Shown in pieces: positions 40,195-50,300 of a stretch of 64,000 nucleotides of DNA (positions are counted from its first letter, which is position 1; each line of letters begins with the position of its first letter). The position numbers were made by a program, and so were the translations under genes. Under the pieces are notes generated by a model. The model had not been told where the DNA came from and ran no database searches. It saw only the letters and a program-made list of their open reading frames with translations. Source of the stretch: Iamia sp. SCSIO 61187 (lineage in GTDB: Bacteria; Actinomycetota; Acidimicrobiia; Acidimicrobiales; Iamiaceae); assembly GCF_019443745.1 (NCBI RefSeq), contig NZ_CP050948.1:930001-994000 (forward strand), given 5' to 3'.

Positions 40195-42861
40195 ATGTAC
40201 AAGAAGAAGCTCATCGAAGTCGCGATCCCACTTGAGGCAATCAACGCTGCCTGCAAACTTGATAAGGACCGGAAGACCGGTACGATCCGCAACCTCCACA
40301 AGTGGTTCGCGCCCATGCCTACTCCGGCCCTCCGGGCGCTCATCTTCGCTTCGTTGGTGGATGATCCCGAAGATGACACGGAACGGCTTCGACTCATGGA
40401 TCTTGTGAGCGCGCTGGTCGGATCTGTCGTTGATACTCCACCAGCCTCAGTGATGGCGGAGGTCACGGCATCCATCAACGATTCGGTGGGATCCGACCCT
40501 CCTACAGTGTTGGACCCCTTCTGCGGTGGTGGATCCACGCTTGTCGAAGCTCAGCGACTCGGGCTTCCGAGTCGAGGAAGCGACCTCAACCCCATTCCGG
40601 TCCTGATTTCGACGGTACTTACGTCGCTTCCGCCGAGTCTGGTCAATCGGCCTCCGGCCGCCGCGGATTTCCTTGACCCGCAGGCGCTGTGGTCCGGTCT
40701 ATCGGGATACCTCGCTGACATCGACCACTACGGAAGGCGCGTCTACAACGAGGCCAAAGAACGAATTGGCAATCTCTACCCGCCAGCGCCGAACGGCGAC
40801 ACGACTGTTGCCTGGATCTGGGCGAGGACCGTGCCGAGTCCAGACCCGCGCTTGCAGGGGGCCAGTGTGCCTCTCGTATCCAATTGGTGGCTCTCGAAGA
40901 AGGACAGTGAACGAGCCTACGTCGAGCCAGTTATCAATGATGACAACTCGGTTGATTTCATAGTCCGGTCAATCGGAGAACCCCCATCGCCCAGCAAGTC
41001 GGCGTGCGTCGTCTCTGGTGCGCCGATCTCGTTCAAGTACCTACGGGAGCAGGGTTCAGCCGGAAACCTCGGAACGACGCTGATCGCGCTTGCTGCAAAC
41101 GGTCTCGGTGGTCGCACCTACCACTCGCCGAATGATGTGCACCGAAACTCTGCGGCTGAGGCTAAGCCGCTTGATCCGCCGGAACTGATGCTTCCCGACC
41201 GAGCAATCGGCTTCAGGGTTCAAGGTTACGGCCTTCGCGAATGGTCAGAGCTCTTTACGAATCGTCAGCTAGTTGCACTTGAGACCTTCGCCGACCTGGT
41301 TGCTCAGGTACCCCAGTGGGTGAGGCATGACGGCGGAGACGAAGACCAGGCGCAGGGAATTGCAGCAATACTCGGACTGTGCGTAGGGAAGCTTGCACAG
41401 TTCTCCTCGAGCCAATGTCTCTGGAAGATCGATTCCCGAAACGGAACAGGCAAGGCGGAGAGCGCGAAGTTCGGGCGGAATGATGTGCCAATGTCTTGGG
41501 ACTTCGTGGAGACCAACCCGTTTGGTGGCTCGGTAGGCGACTGGCTGCAGATCATTCAGACCTCCACGCGAGCCCTCGATTGTGTAGAACCGGCAGGGCC
41601 CGCATCGCAGGTGGTGCAAGGCGATGCTCGGACGGCGGGAGTGGATCTTGCCGGTCAGTGCCTTGTGGTGACCGATCCTCCCTACTTCTCTGCGATCGGT
41701 TACGCGAACCTCTCAGACTACTTCTATCCGTGGATTCGGCGAGCGCTCTCGCAGTGCTTTCCAGATCTGCTTGGAACGTTTGCCACGCCAAAGGGCGGTG
41801 AGCTGATCGCTGAGCCGGCACGCCATGAGTCTGAAGCAGATGCGAAGACCTACTTCATCACCGGCTTTACGGAGACCTTCAGAAGCCTGCAGAGCGCAAG
41901 CCGTCCTGACCTACCGCTGCTTGTCGTGTACGCATTCAAAGAGCAGGAAGGTAGCGGAGGAGCCAGCGGGGCCGGCGGCTGGGAGGCGATGTTGGAAGCG
42001 ATCATGAGGTCCGATCTCATGGTCGTTGCCACTTGGCCGGTTCATGGAACTGGCTCCACTCGGATGAGGGGACTTGGAGCGAATGCGCTGGCGACGTACG
42101 TGGTGCTGGTCTGTCGGCCAAGACCCGCGGGATCAGGCCAGATCTCGCGCACCCAGTTCCTTTCCGAACTGCGTTCGGAGATCGGAGCATCAGTTAGGGT
42201 TCTCCAAGCAGCCGGCATCGCTCCGGTCGATCTTGCCCAAGCTGTGATCGGACCCGGTATGGGTGTCTTCACGCGGTATTCGGCCGTTGTCGCCGCCGAT
42301 GGCAGCCGTCTGTCTGTCCGGGATGCGCAGATCATCGTGAACTCCGTGTTCGCCGAGGTGATGGGTGAGCAGGAGAGCGACTGGGATGGGGAGACGCGAT
42401 GGGCTGTAACCTGGTATGAGCAATTCCAGTACACCGTCGGAACCTCCGGTGAGGCGGATGCGTTGGCGAGGGCCAAAGTCACCAGTCTCGATCGTCTCGA
42501 TCGAGCCGGGATCGTTGAGACCGGGTCGAGCCGTACTCGATTGCTTACGCGCGACGAGTTGCCAGAAAGCTACGACGTAGCGACTGACGCTAATCCCACC
42601 TGCTGGGAGGCCGTGCAACACCTGATCAAGGCATTGGAGACTGGTGGTGAAGAGGCTGCTGCGAAGCTTCTCTCGAGTCTCTCAGACGCGGATGCCGCTC
42701 GCGAGCTTGCCTATGGCCTCTACCTGATAGCTAACGAGAAGGGAATGGCCAAGGAGGCGGCTGCGATGAACGCGCTCGTTGTCACGTGGCCCGAACTCGC
42801 GAGGTTGGCATCCTCGATGGGACTGCCTGAAGATCCTGAAGCTCAGGGGCGCCTACTTTGA
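40195..42861 (+). CDS. DUF1156 DNA methyltransferase 1, defence operon gene 2
   Basis: 888 residues from ATG 40195, 5 bp after the helicase stop. The N-terminal DUF1156-type region (KKLIEVAIPLEAINAACKLD ... LHKWFAPMPTPALRALIFAS) leads to SAM motif I VLDPFCGGGSTLVEAQRLGL (~106). Catalytic motif IV is VTDPPYFSAIGYANLSDYFY (~494). DPPY indicates an N6-adenine or N4-cytosine methylase. Codon use is noticeably less GC3-rich than in the flanking genes, which suggests a different history. It overlaps the next start by TTGA. Confidence 0.85.
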   Translation: MYKKKLIEVAIPLEAINAACKLDKDRKTGTIRNLHKWFAPMPTPALRALIFASLVDDPEDDTERLRLMDLVSALVGSVVDTPPASVMAEVTASINDSVGSDPPTVLDPFCGGGSTLVEAQRLGLPSRGSDLNPIPVLISTVLTSLPPSLVNRPPAAADFLDPQALWSGLSGYLADIDHYGRRVYNEAKERIGNLYPPAPNGDTTVAWIWARTVPSPDPRLQGASVPLVSNWWLSKKDSERAYVEPVINDDNSVDFIVRSIGEPPSPSKSACVVSGAPISFKYLREQGSAGNLGTTLIALAANGLGGRTYHSPNDVHRNSAAEAKPLDPPELMLPDRAIGFRVQGYGLREWSELFTNRQLVALETFADLVAQVPQWVRHDGGDEDQAQGIAAILGLCVGKLAQFSSSQCLWKIDSRNGTGKAESAKFGRNDVPMSWDFVETNPFGGSVGDWLQIIQTSTRALDCVEPAGPASQVVQGDARTAGVDLAGQCLVVTDPPYFSAIGYANLSDYFYPWIRRALSQCFPDLLGTFATPKGGELIAEPARHESEADAKTYFITGFTETFRSLQSASRPDLPLLVVYAFKEQEGSGGASGAGGWEAMLEAIMRSDLMVVATWPVHGTGSTRMRGLGANALATYVVLVCRPRPAGSGQISRTQFLSELRSEIGASVRVLQAAGIAPVDLAQAVIGPGMGVFTRYSAVVAADGSRLSVRDAQIIVNSVFAEVMGEQESDWDGETRWAVTWYEQFQYTVGTSGEADALARAKVTSLDRLDRAGIVETGSSRTRLLTRDELPESYDVATDANPTCWEAVQHLIKALETGGEEAAAKLLSSLSDADAARELAYGLYLIANEKGMAKEAAAMNALVVTWPELARLASSMGLPEDPEAQGRLL

Positions 42862-45635
42862 CCAGAACGGGGTCCCGCAAGCTCATCGAGGCGGCGCTCC
42901 CGGTCGAGGCGATGAACCTCGCCGGACGCGCGGAGAAGGCGGTCCCGAAGAAGGGCCTGCCGGCAACGATGCACCTCTGGTGGTCGCGCAAACCCACCGG
43001 CCTTGCTCGAGCTGTGCTCTTCGCGTCGGTTGTGGACGATCCGATGTCTCGTCCCGACCTGTGGTCGTCGGAGGAGGAGCGCCACGACCAGCGTCACGCA
43101 CTCCTTGACCTTGTAGCGGACCTTTCTAGATGGGACTGCCCGGTACATCGGGTGGATGAAGCGCGTCGCCTGATCCGAGAGCAGTGCGGCCCTGAGCTCC
43201 CCCAGGTCATCGACCCGTTCTGCGGTGGCGGCGCAATCCCGCTTGAGGCAACCCGACTGGGCCTACCGGCACACGCGATCGACCTGAGTCCAGTGGCTGC
43301 GCTCATCACGAAGGGCCTCATCGAGGTGCCGTGTGTGGTCGGCGGTCTTGGCCCGGTCCACCCCAAGACCATCCAGAGACTCGGCAAGGTCGACGGCATG
43401 GAAGGGGTCGGAGCGGACATCCAGCGCTACGGCGAACAACTCATCGCGGAGACCGAGCGGCGCATCGGACCTTCGTACCCCGATGTAGCAGCACTCGATG
43501 GGTCAAGGACACGTGCGGTCTCGTACCTCTGGGCCCGGGCAGTGACCTGTTCGAACCCGCGGTGTCGAGCAGAACTGCCGCTGCTTTCGACGTGGTGGCT
43601 TTCAAAGCGGGCAAAGAACCACTGGCACGTGCGGCCGATCCTCGGCCAAGGACGGATCGACTTCGAGATACGAAAGGGCAGCCCGCCTGACGACCTCAAG
43701 GATCTGAAGGTCAGCAGGGGAGCCAACTTCCGTTGCGCTATCTGCGGTGAGGTCACCGAGGCCGACGAGATCCGCTCCCAAGGGCAGTCAGGTCGGTTCG
43801 GGCTACGGCTCGTCGCCATTCAGACCTTCGCCGATCCGTCGAAGCCTCGCGGCGGTCGAGCGTGGACCAGCGCAACGCGCGAGCAAGAGGCGGCCGCGCT
43901 GGCGGCGTGGCCCGAAGATCGCGAGTTCCCGCTCCCCGGCTTCGAGCTGCCTGCCGTGGCCGGGAACATCCAGAGCTTCGGTGTCCACACGATCGAGGAT
44001 CTGCTCACTCCGCGCCAGCGGCTTCTCATGGTCACGATGTGCGACGCGCTGGCCGACCTTCGCTCGACAATCGAACTCGACGCGATCGCAGCCGGGATCG
44101 CCGCGGATGACACCCCGCTCCGCGATGGCGGACGTGGCGCCCGCGCATACGGCGAAGCGGTGTCGACCTACCTGGGATTGGCGATCTCGCGGATGGCAAA
44201 CCGCGTATCGACGATGACGATCCACAACCGGGCCAACGGTTCGGTGGAGCAGTCCTTCGTGCAACCCGCGTACGCGTTCTACGGGGACTTCCCGGAGGCG
44301 AATCCGTTCTCAGGTTCGACTGGGTCCTGGGACAACTCTCTCGAGCACGTCGCCGCTGCTGCGGCTGCTCTTCCTGTGGGTCCGCGGTCGTCGGTCACCT
44401 GTGCGTCGGCGCTCGAGGCGTTACCGGGGATGAAGGGCATCGTCAGCACGGATCCGCCGTACTACGACATGTTCGACTACTCGGCGCTGTCGAACCTCTT
44501 CTACCCATGGCTTCGGCTCGCCCTGGGCTCGGTGTGGCCCGATGAGACGGCTTCTCTGCTTGCGCCGGAAGCAGATCAGATCGTGTCGAACGCGGCCCGG
44601 TTCGGTGGGGATCGAGTGCAGGCGCACGAGTACTTCGAGTCGCGACTGCGCGACGCGTTCAAGCTGTTCAAGGAAGTGCAGCTCGACGAGTACCCGCTGA
44701 CGCTGTACTACGGCTACCAGCAAACCGAGCAGCGGCGGAACGGCCGTAGCTCGACCGCCTGGGAGGCTCTACTGGACTCGCTGATCGACAGCGGCTTCAG
44801 CATCGTCAGCACCTGGCCGTTGCGAACGGAACGTCCCGAGGGCGTGAAGACTGGTTCGAACGCGCTCGCCTCGTCCATCCTGCTGGTCTGTCGCGAGCGG
44901 CCCGCAGCCGCCCCGTCGGTCTCGCGAAAGGACTTCCTGGCGGCACTGCGCAGTTCGCTCCCCAGCGCCCTCGCCACGTTGCGCGAGAGCAACATCGCGC
45001 CGGTAGACCTGGCGCAGTCCGCAATTGGCCCTGGGATGGCTGTGTACTCAGCGTTCAGTCGGGTCCTCGAGGCCGATGGATCGACGATGACAGTGCGTAC
45101 GGCGCTCGAGCATATCAACCGGGTTCTAGACGAGATCGTGTCAGGCACAGAGTCTGAGTTCGACGCAGATACGCGTTGGGCGATCACGTGGTTCGAAGAG
45201 GTCGGGCTGGGCGAGGGTGCCTACGGGCAAGCGGAGCAACTGTCCAAGTCCCGGAACACCTCGATCGCCGGTCTCGTGGAGGCGGGAGTCATCGCGCAAC
45301 GATCTGGGAAGGTTCGGCTCAGCAGCCGGGAGGAGCTCCCCGACGACTGGTCACCGGATCGAGACAGCCGCTTGACGGTGTGGGAGACGGCCCAGCACCT
45401 CATCAAACGGCTCGAGTCGGACGGCGAGGAACGGGCCGCGCGCTTGGTCGCGGAGCTCGGTCCGGCAAAGAGCGAGGTTGCCAAGGACCTTGCCTACCGC
45501 CTCTTCCTGGTCTGCGACCGGAAGGGATGGGCGAAGGAGGCCGCCTCGTACAACGGGCTCGTCACCTCATGGCCCGAGCTCCAGCGGCTCGCACGCTCGG
45601 CCGATGCTCAAGACGAACAGGGTCGGCTGCTGTGA
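42858..45635 (+). CDS. DUF1156 DNA methyltransferase 2, defence operon gene 3
   Basis: 925 residues from TTG 42858, inside the stop of gene 2. Homologous in layout to gene 2: SRKLIEAALPVEAMNLAGRA, LHWWSRKP-like ATMHLWWSRKPTGLARAVLF, motif I IDPFCGGGAIPLEATRLGLP (~118), motif IV STDPPYYDMFDYSALSNLFY (~531). Unlike gene 2 it keeps two zinc-ribbon pairs (CSNPRC and CAIC). Two non-identical DUF1156 enzymes in one operon suggest two target sequences or a heterodimer. It overlaps the next gene by GTGA. Confidence 0.85.
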   Translation: MTRTGSRKLIEAALPVEAMNLAGRAEKAVPKKGLPATMHLWWSRKPTGLARAVLFASVVDDPMSRPDLWSSEEERHDQRHALLDLVADLSRWDCPVHRVDEARRLIREQCGPELPQVIDPFCGGGAIPLEATRLGLPAHAIDLSPVAALITKGLIEVPCVVGGLGPVHPKTIQRLGKVDGMEGVGADIQRYGEQLIAETERRIGPSYPDVAALDGSRTRAVSYLWARAVTCSNPRCRAELPLLSTWWLSKRAKNHWHVRPILGQGRIDFEIRKGSPPDDLKDLKVSRGANFRCAICGEVTEADEIRSQGQSGRFGLRLVAIQTFADPSKPRGGRAWTSATREQEAAALAAWPEDREFPLPGFELPAVAGNIQSFGVHTIEDLLTPRQRLLMVTMCDALADLRSTIELDAIAAGIAADDTPLRDGGRGARAYGEAVSTYLGLAISRMANRVSTMTIHNRANGSVEQSFVQPAYAFYGDFPEANPFSGSTGSWDNSLEHVAAAAAALPVGPRSSVTCASALEALPGMKGIVSTDPPYYDMFDYSALSNLFYPWLRLALGSVWPDETASLLAPEADQIVSNAARFGGDRVQAHEYFESRLRDAFKLFKEVQLDEYPLTLYYGYQQTEQRRNGRSSTAWEALLDSLIDSGFSIVSTWPLRTERPEGVKTGSNALASSILLVCRERPAAAPSVSRKDFLAALRSSLPSALATLRESNIAPVDLAQSAIGPGMAVYSAFSRVLEADGSTMTVRTALEHINRVLDEIVSGTESEFDADTRWAITWFEEVGLGEGAYGQAEQLSKSRNTSIAGLVEAGVIAQRSGKVRLSSREELPDDWSPDRDSRLTVWETAQHLIKRLESDGEERAARLVAELGPAKSEVAKDLAYRLFLVCDRKGWAKEAASYNGLVTSWPELQRLARSADAQDEQGRLL

Positions 45636-46372
45636 CCCATCACTGGCCTGACTTCGCAACCGAAGCGGCGCGCTTCTACGGCGACCACATGAACCGACCG
45701 CGGAAGCTCTTCGAGGCGTTCACGGCTAAGGGCAAAGGATCAGGGCGCCGGCCCGGCCCGCGCACCCTGTACTGGCAGACGGTCGTCCTTTCGTCCCTCG
45801 CCTCGCTGGAATCCGGTCTCGAAGACTTGGTGTTCGCTGCGCATGGCGCGCGCCAAGCCGCAGCCGGGCATGTCATTGCGAAGGGCGTCAACGCCGTCGA
45901 CTCGAACCCTCGCAAGTGGCTGGTCGAAGACCGACTGATGGCGCCCGATGCCCGCAAGATCGAAAGGGTGATCTTCACGGACTTCGGCCTCCTTCTGGAC
46001 GTCCTCCCACCTTCCGCACTGTTCAAGGCCCGCAAGAAGGCCTGGTCGAAGGGCGGATCGGGTCGGGGCACGGAGGTCGCAGGCCCAGTTACATGGCGCG
46101 ACTTGGCCGACTACCTCGAGACGATGCACTACATCCGAAACGCCGCCGCGCACGGTGATGCCGCGAAGCTCGGCAAGTGCCCGACTAAGGCCAAGGGACT
46201 CCTCTGGCTCGAGAAGGAGGACGGCGACTGGAGCGTGCAACAGCCCCACGCGTTGAACTCTCTGCGCGCCACGGTGTCAGCCTTCAACGCGGTGGCTGAA
46301 GGATTGTCCGCGAAACTCGGGTTGGCCGCGCCGAAGCTCACGGCCCCCAGCACGATCGACTACCCCGACTGA
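45632..46372 (+). CDS. HEPN-domain protein (candidate RNase), defence operon gene 4
   Basis: 246 residues from GTG 45632. All-helical, with LYWQTVVLSSLASLESGLED near the N-terminus and TWRDLADYLETMHYIRNAAA followed by HGD at ~160-176. RNAAAH is the Rx4H catalytic motif of HEPN RNases, within a RiboL-PSP-HEPN-like context. HEPN proteins in defence islands usually act as abortive-infection RNases. The next gene carries a second HEPN motif. The call rests on motif and helix pattern; the subfamily is less certain. Confidence 0.65.
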   Translation: MTHHWPDFATEAARFYGDHMNRPRKLFEAFTAKGKGSGRRPGPRTLYWQTVVLSSLASLESGLEDLVFAAHGARQAAAGHVIAKGVNAVDSNPRKWLVEDRLMAPDARKIERVIFTDFGLLLDVLPPSALFKARKKAWSKGGSGRGTEVAGPVTWRDLADYLETMHYIRNAAAHGDAAKLGKCPTKAKGLLWLEKEDGDWSVQQPHALNSLRATVSAFNAVAEGLSAKLGLAAPKLTAPSTIDYPD

Positions 46373-46381
46373 CGAGGAAGC

Positions 46382-49300
46382 ATGGCTCTCACCAACCATC
46401 AGCGCGTTGGTCTCGGACTTCAAGAGTTGGCAGCGGGGCTTCGTCCCTACGTCGAGCGAGAGCTCCGCGCAAAGTACGGCGAGGACTGGCTGGCGCGCGG
46501 ACTCGGGGCTGGACCAGGTGCGGGCGTGAGCCGCGATACCAATCCGGACGACCCGTCGGTGCTGCTCAAGCTCTTGTGGGACAACTGGCGCAACGTCTTC
46601 GAGCTGAAGTTGTCGCGGGGAGATCGGAACTACGTCTCGGAGTCGCGAGACATACGGAACCGTTGGGCGCACAACGAGTCCTTCTCCACCGACGACGCAC
46701 TGCGCGCGCTCGACACGGTTCACCGGGTGCTCCAGGCCGTGTCCGCTGGTGAGCAGGCGATCGAGGTCGATCGCGTGCGTCAGGACCTTCAGCGACTCAA
46801 GTTCGAGGAGCAGGCTCGATCGACCCGCCGCAAGGCGGCCTCGAAGTCGCCTACCGAGGGAACCGAGTCATCGACCGGCCTTCCCGGTTGGCGCCAGGTC
46901 GCCGAACCTCACGACGATGTCGCTACCGGGCGCTACGAACTGGCGCAGTTCGCCGCCGACCTCCATCAGGTCTGGCGGGGTGATGCTGCCGACGAGTACG
47001 GCGACCCTCAGGAGTTCTTCCGGCGGACCTACATCACCGATGGCCTTCGCGAGCTCCTGGTCACGGCGGTGCGCCGGTTCAACGGCGTCGGCGGTGACCC
47101 GATCATCAAGCTGCAGACCAATTTCGGCGGCGGGAAGACGCACTCCCTCATCGCCCTCTTCCACCTTGCGTCGGGCCGTCCTGCGACCGAACTCCCCGGG
47201 GTCGAGCAGATCCTCACTGCCGCGGAGTTGGGGCTGCCGACGGACCGCGTGAACCGGGCAGTTCTCGTCGGCCAGCAGCTCCAGCCGTCGAGCGTCTCCA
47301 AGAAGCCCGGCGGGATCGAGGTTCGTACGATCTGGGGCGAACTGGCCTGGCAGCTCGGCGGTGCCGATGGCTACGAGTTGGTCGCTGACGCTGACAAGGC
47401 CGGCGTCAGCCCCGGGGAGGCCCTCACCGACCTATTCCAGATGTTCTCGCCCTGTCTCGTCCTCATCGACGAATGGGTTGCGTATGCGCGCCAGCTCTAC
47501 GGGGTCCCCGGGCTTCCGGCGGGTTCCTTCGACGCGCAGTTCAGCTTCGCTCAAGCCCTAACGGATGCTGCGCGCAGCGTCCCGTCGGCTTTGGTTGTCG
47601 CGACGATCCCCGCCTCGGACATCGAGGTGGGCGGCGAGGGCGGCCGGGCCGCGCTGGAGCGGCTCGAGAACGTCATCGGGCGCATGGAGGCCACCTGGAG
47701 GACCGCGTCCACCGAGGAGAGCTTCGAGATCGTCCGTCGCCGGCTGTTCAAGGACCTCTCCCCGGACCAGGCGCGTCAGCGGGATGCCGTGATCCAGGCC
47801 TTCATGGAGTTGTACCGAAGCCAGTCCAGCGAGTTCCCGTTCGAGGCGAAGGAAGCGGACTACGAGCGGCGCATGAAGGCCGCCTACCCAATCCACCCTG
47901 AGTTGTTCGACCGCCTCTTCGGCGACTGGTCCGAGCTCGAACGCTTCCAGCGAACCCGTGGCGTTCTCCGCCTGATGGCCAAGGTCATTCACACGCTCTT
48001 CATGCGCGAAGACTCGCGCCTGCTGATCATGCCGGGATCGATTCCGATCGACGAGGAGGAGGTCGCAAGCGAGCTCACTCGCTACCTCGACCCAGGCTGG
48101 ACTCCCGTGATCGAGACCGACGTCGACGGGCCCAATTCCCTGCCCTTCAATCTCGACCGTGAGAACTCATCGAGCTTCGGCAAGCTGTCCGCCGCACGCC
48201 GAATCGCTCGAACCATCTACTTTGGCTCGGCGCCTTCCCAGCTGGCAGCCACCAAGGGACTCGACGATCGCCAGATCAAGCTCGGCTGCGTGCAACCGGG
48301 GGAGCGACCTCCCATCTTCGGTGATGCGCTTCGACGGCTGTCCGACCAAGCCATGTACCTCTACCGAGACGGTGCTCGGTACTGGTATGCCCTCAAGGCG
48401 ACCGTCACCCGGTTGGCTCAGGATCGCGCGGCGTCGCACTTCGGGGCGGACGACGTCGACGAAGAGATCCGACGCCGTCTCGATGCCGCTCGGACATCAG
48501 TCGGTCAGTTCGGACGGGTCCACACGGCCCCCCGTTCGCCGGGCGACGTGCCTGACGAGGACACCGCCCGGTTGGTGATCCTCGGTCCAGAGCACACCTA
48601 CGACCCCAAGACGGACGGCAGTAGTGCGGTGGGCTTCGCCGGGAAGGTGCTGGAAGACCGTGCAGGTGGCTCCCGGCGTTGTCGAAACATGTTGGTCTTC
48701 CTTGCCGCAGATCGGGCCGGCCTCGACGACCTGCGTCAGGCCGTCAAGCAGTGGCTGGCCTGGACCTCGATCGATCACGACCGCGACACCCTCGGTCTCG
48801 ATGCATTCCAGATCCGCCAGGTCGACGCCAAGGTCAAGGAAACCGACGAGACGGTCAACCTTCGCCTCGCCGGCACCTACCACTGGGTCCTGAATCCAAC
48901 CCAGGCCATCGACGACCCCACCGGACCTGTTCGCTGGGACATCGTGAAGGTCACCGGCTCGGACGCCCTCGCCGAACGCGTGTCGAAGAAGCTCGTCACC
49001 GAGGAGTCGCTCATCCCGGCCTACTCAGGAACTCGACTGCGTCTCGATGTCGACCGTGTGCCGCTGTGGCGTGGCGATCACGTCACGGTCAACCAGCTGT
49101 GGGACGACTATTGCCAGTACCTCTACCTGCCCAGGCTCACACGCCGCGAGGTGCTCGAGCGTGCGATCAGCGACGGCGCTGCCTCACTCTCGTGGACCAC
49201 CGACACGTTCGCCTATGCCGAAACGCACGACGGGTCTCGATACGGCGGCCTGACGGCAGCAGCACAGGTCAGCGCCGTCGCTCCGTCCGGCATGATCGTC

Positions 49301-49672
49301 AAGCCCGAGTTCGCGCAGCAGCAGCTCGACGCCGAGCAGGGCGGCGGCAGGGGAATGCCGGTCACTGAGGCGGGTGGACCTGCTAACAGCAGAGGTGACA
49401 GTGAGTCATCGACCGCCGATGGCGACTCCCGTCCAGAGTTGCCGAGTCGCTACTACGGCCGGATCGCTCTCGACTCGATCCGATGGACACGCCAGGTCGC
49501 CGACATCGCGGAATCCATCGTGAATCAGCTGGCCAAGGCCCCGGACGCGAAGCTTCGCATCACCATCGAGGTAGAGGCCGAGTCTGAGATGGGGTTCGCT
49601 GAGGGCGCCCAGCGCACCGTGACCGAGAACGCTGCTGTGCTGAAATTCGATACCAGCGAGTTCGAGAGCTAG
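46382..49672 (+). CDS. Swt1-type HEPN + DUF499 AAA+-like ATPase, defence operon gene 5
   Basis: 1096 residues from ATG 46382. The N-terminal ~120 residues form an Swt1-type HEPN domain with RDIRNRWAHNE (Rx4H at ~92-97). The DUF499 ATPase follows: LQTNFGGGKTHSLIALFHLA (Walker A ~248), CLVLIDEWVAYARQL (Walker B ~359), and a long C-terminal region ending with RWTRQVADIAESIVNQLA. DUF499 proteins are known companions of DUF1156 methylases and helicases in predicted antiphage operons, where they are presumed to be NTP-driven sensors or switches. Confidence 0.85.
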   Translation: MALTNHQRVGLGLQELAAGLRPYVERELRAKYGEDWLARGLGAGPGAGVSRDTNPDDPSVLLKLLWDNWRNVFELKLSRGDRNYVSESRDIRNRWAHNESFSTDDALRALDTVHRVLQAVSAGEQAIEVDRVRQDLQRLKFEEQARSTRRKAASKSPTEGTESSTGLPGWRQVAEPHDDVATGRYELAQFAADLHQVWRGDAADEYGDPQEFFRRTYITDGLRELLVTAVRRFNGVGGDPIIKLQTNFGGGKTHSLIALFHLASGRPATELPGVEQILTAAELGLPTDRVNRAVLVGQQLQPSSVSKKPGGIEVRTIWGELAWQLGGADGYELVADADKAGVSPGEALTDLFQMFSPCLVLIDEWVAYARQLYGVPGLPAGSFDAQFSFAQALTDAARSVPSALVVATIPASDIEVGGEGGRAALERLENVIGRMEATWRTASTEESFEIVRRRLFKDLSPDQARQRDAVIQAFMELYRSQSSEFPFEAKEADYERRMKAAYPIHPELFDRLFGDWSELERFQRTRGVLRLMAKVIHTLFMREDSRLLIMPGSIPIDEEEVASELTRYLDPGWTPVIETDVDGPNSLPFNLDRENSSSFGKLSAARRIARTIYFGSAPSQLAATKGLDDRQIKLGCVQPGERPPIFGDALRRLSDQAMYLYRDGARYWYALKATVTRLAQDRAASHFGADDVDEEIRRRLDAARTSVGQFGRVHTAPRSPGDVPDEDTARLVILGPEHTYDPKTDGSSAVGFAGKVLEDRAGGSRRCRNMLVFLAADRAGLDDLRQAVKQWLAWTSIDHDRDTLGLDAFQIRQVDAKVKETDETVNLRLAGTYHWVLNPTQAIDDPTGPVRWDIVKVTGSDALAERVSKKLVTEESLIPAYSGTRLRLDVDRVPLWRGDHVTVNQLWDDYCQYLYLPRLTRREVLERAISDGAASLSWTTDTFAYAETHDGSRYGGLTAAAQVSAVAPSGMIVKPEFAQQQLDAEQGGGRGMPVTEAGGPANSRGDSESSTADGDSRPELPSRYYGRIALDSIRWTRQVADIAESIVNQLAKAPDAKLRITIEVEAESEMGFAEGAQRTVTENAAVLKFDTSEFES

Positions 49673-49682
49673 TAGGTCCAGG

Positions 49683-50300
49683 ATGCCAATGACGGGGGAA
49701 CAGATCCAGCAGCTTGGTGACCACGGAGCTCAGCGCGCCAAGCGCTGGCTTGAGTCGACATGCCGAGCCGAGGTGAAGTGGAACAACCCTACGAATGGCA
49801 TCAAGAAGCTGCAGTTCATGAAGGCGGGCGCGCCACCTGGCTCGAATGCCCAGGGTGATCACTTCTCGTTTGACCTGGGAGGAAACTTCCTCGGGGGCGA
49901 TGCGAATGGCCAGGTCTTCCTCGCGGAGAGCAAGAAGTACGCCGCACCCGCAGACCAGGGAACCGAGTACCGGAAGTTCCTCGCGAAGTGCTACCGGGTG
50001 GAGCAGGAGGCCGGGAACTTCTATGACCAGTACCTCTGGATTACCTGGTCACCCTTCCTTGTCAACTCGTGGGACCAGCTACTCACCTCAACGTACGTCC
50101 AGTCCTCGATCACTGGGGATGAAGCGTGCAAGTACATCGCTCTGGGTGAGACCGATTACAGCGCCGCGGTCGGCACCGCGGTCTCAGAGAAGTTGCTGAT
50201 CGTCGTCCTCGCGGATGGCCAGGAGGTTGTCCTTTCGCTGCATGGTGACGAGCTTCTACACGTTCGTAAGGCACTGCTCGAGTTCAGGGGAACGGCGTGA
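49683..50300 (+). CDS. PD-(D/E)XK-nuclease-like protein, defence operon gene 6
   Basis: 205 residues from ATG 49683 (ATG 49689 also possible). The N-terminal helix DHGAQRAKRWLESTCRAEVK, then GDHFSFDLGG (~58) and VFLAESKKY (~80), give the spacing Asp...Glu-x-Lys of PD-(D/E)XK folds (FDL / ESK). I would expect a restriction-type nuclease subunit, matching the two methylases. The call is by motif; I cannot confirm the fold without a profile search. It overlaps gene 7 by GTGA. Confidence 0.5.
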   Translation: MPMTGEQIQQLGDHGAQRAKRWLESTCRAEVKWNNPTNGIKKLQFMKAGAPPGSNAQGDHFSFDLGGNFLGGDANGQVFLAESKKYAAPADQGTEYRKFLAKCYRVEQEAGNFYDQYLWITWSPFLVNSWDQLLTSTYVQSSITGDEACKYIALGETDYSAAVGTAVSEKLLIVVLADGQEVVLSLHGDELLHVRKALLEFRGTA

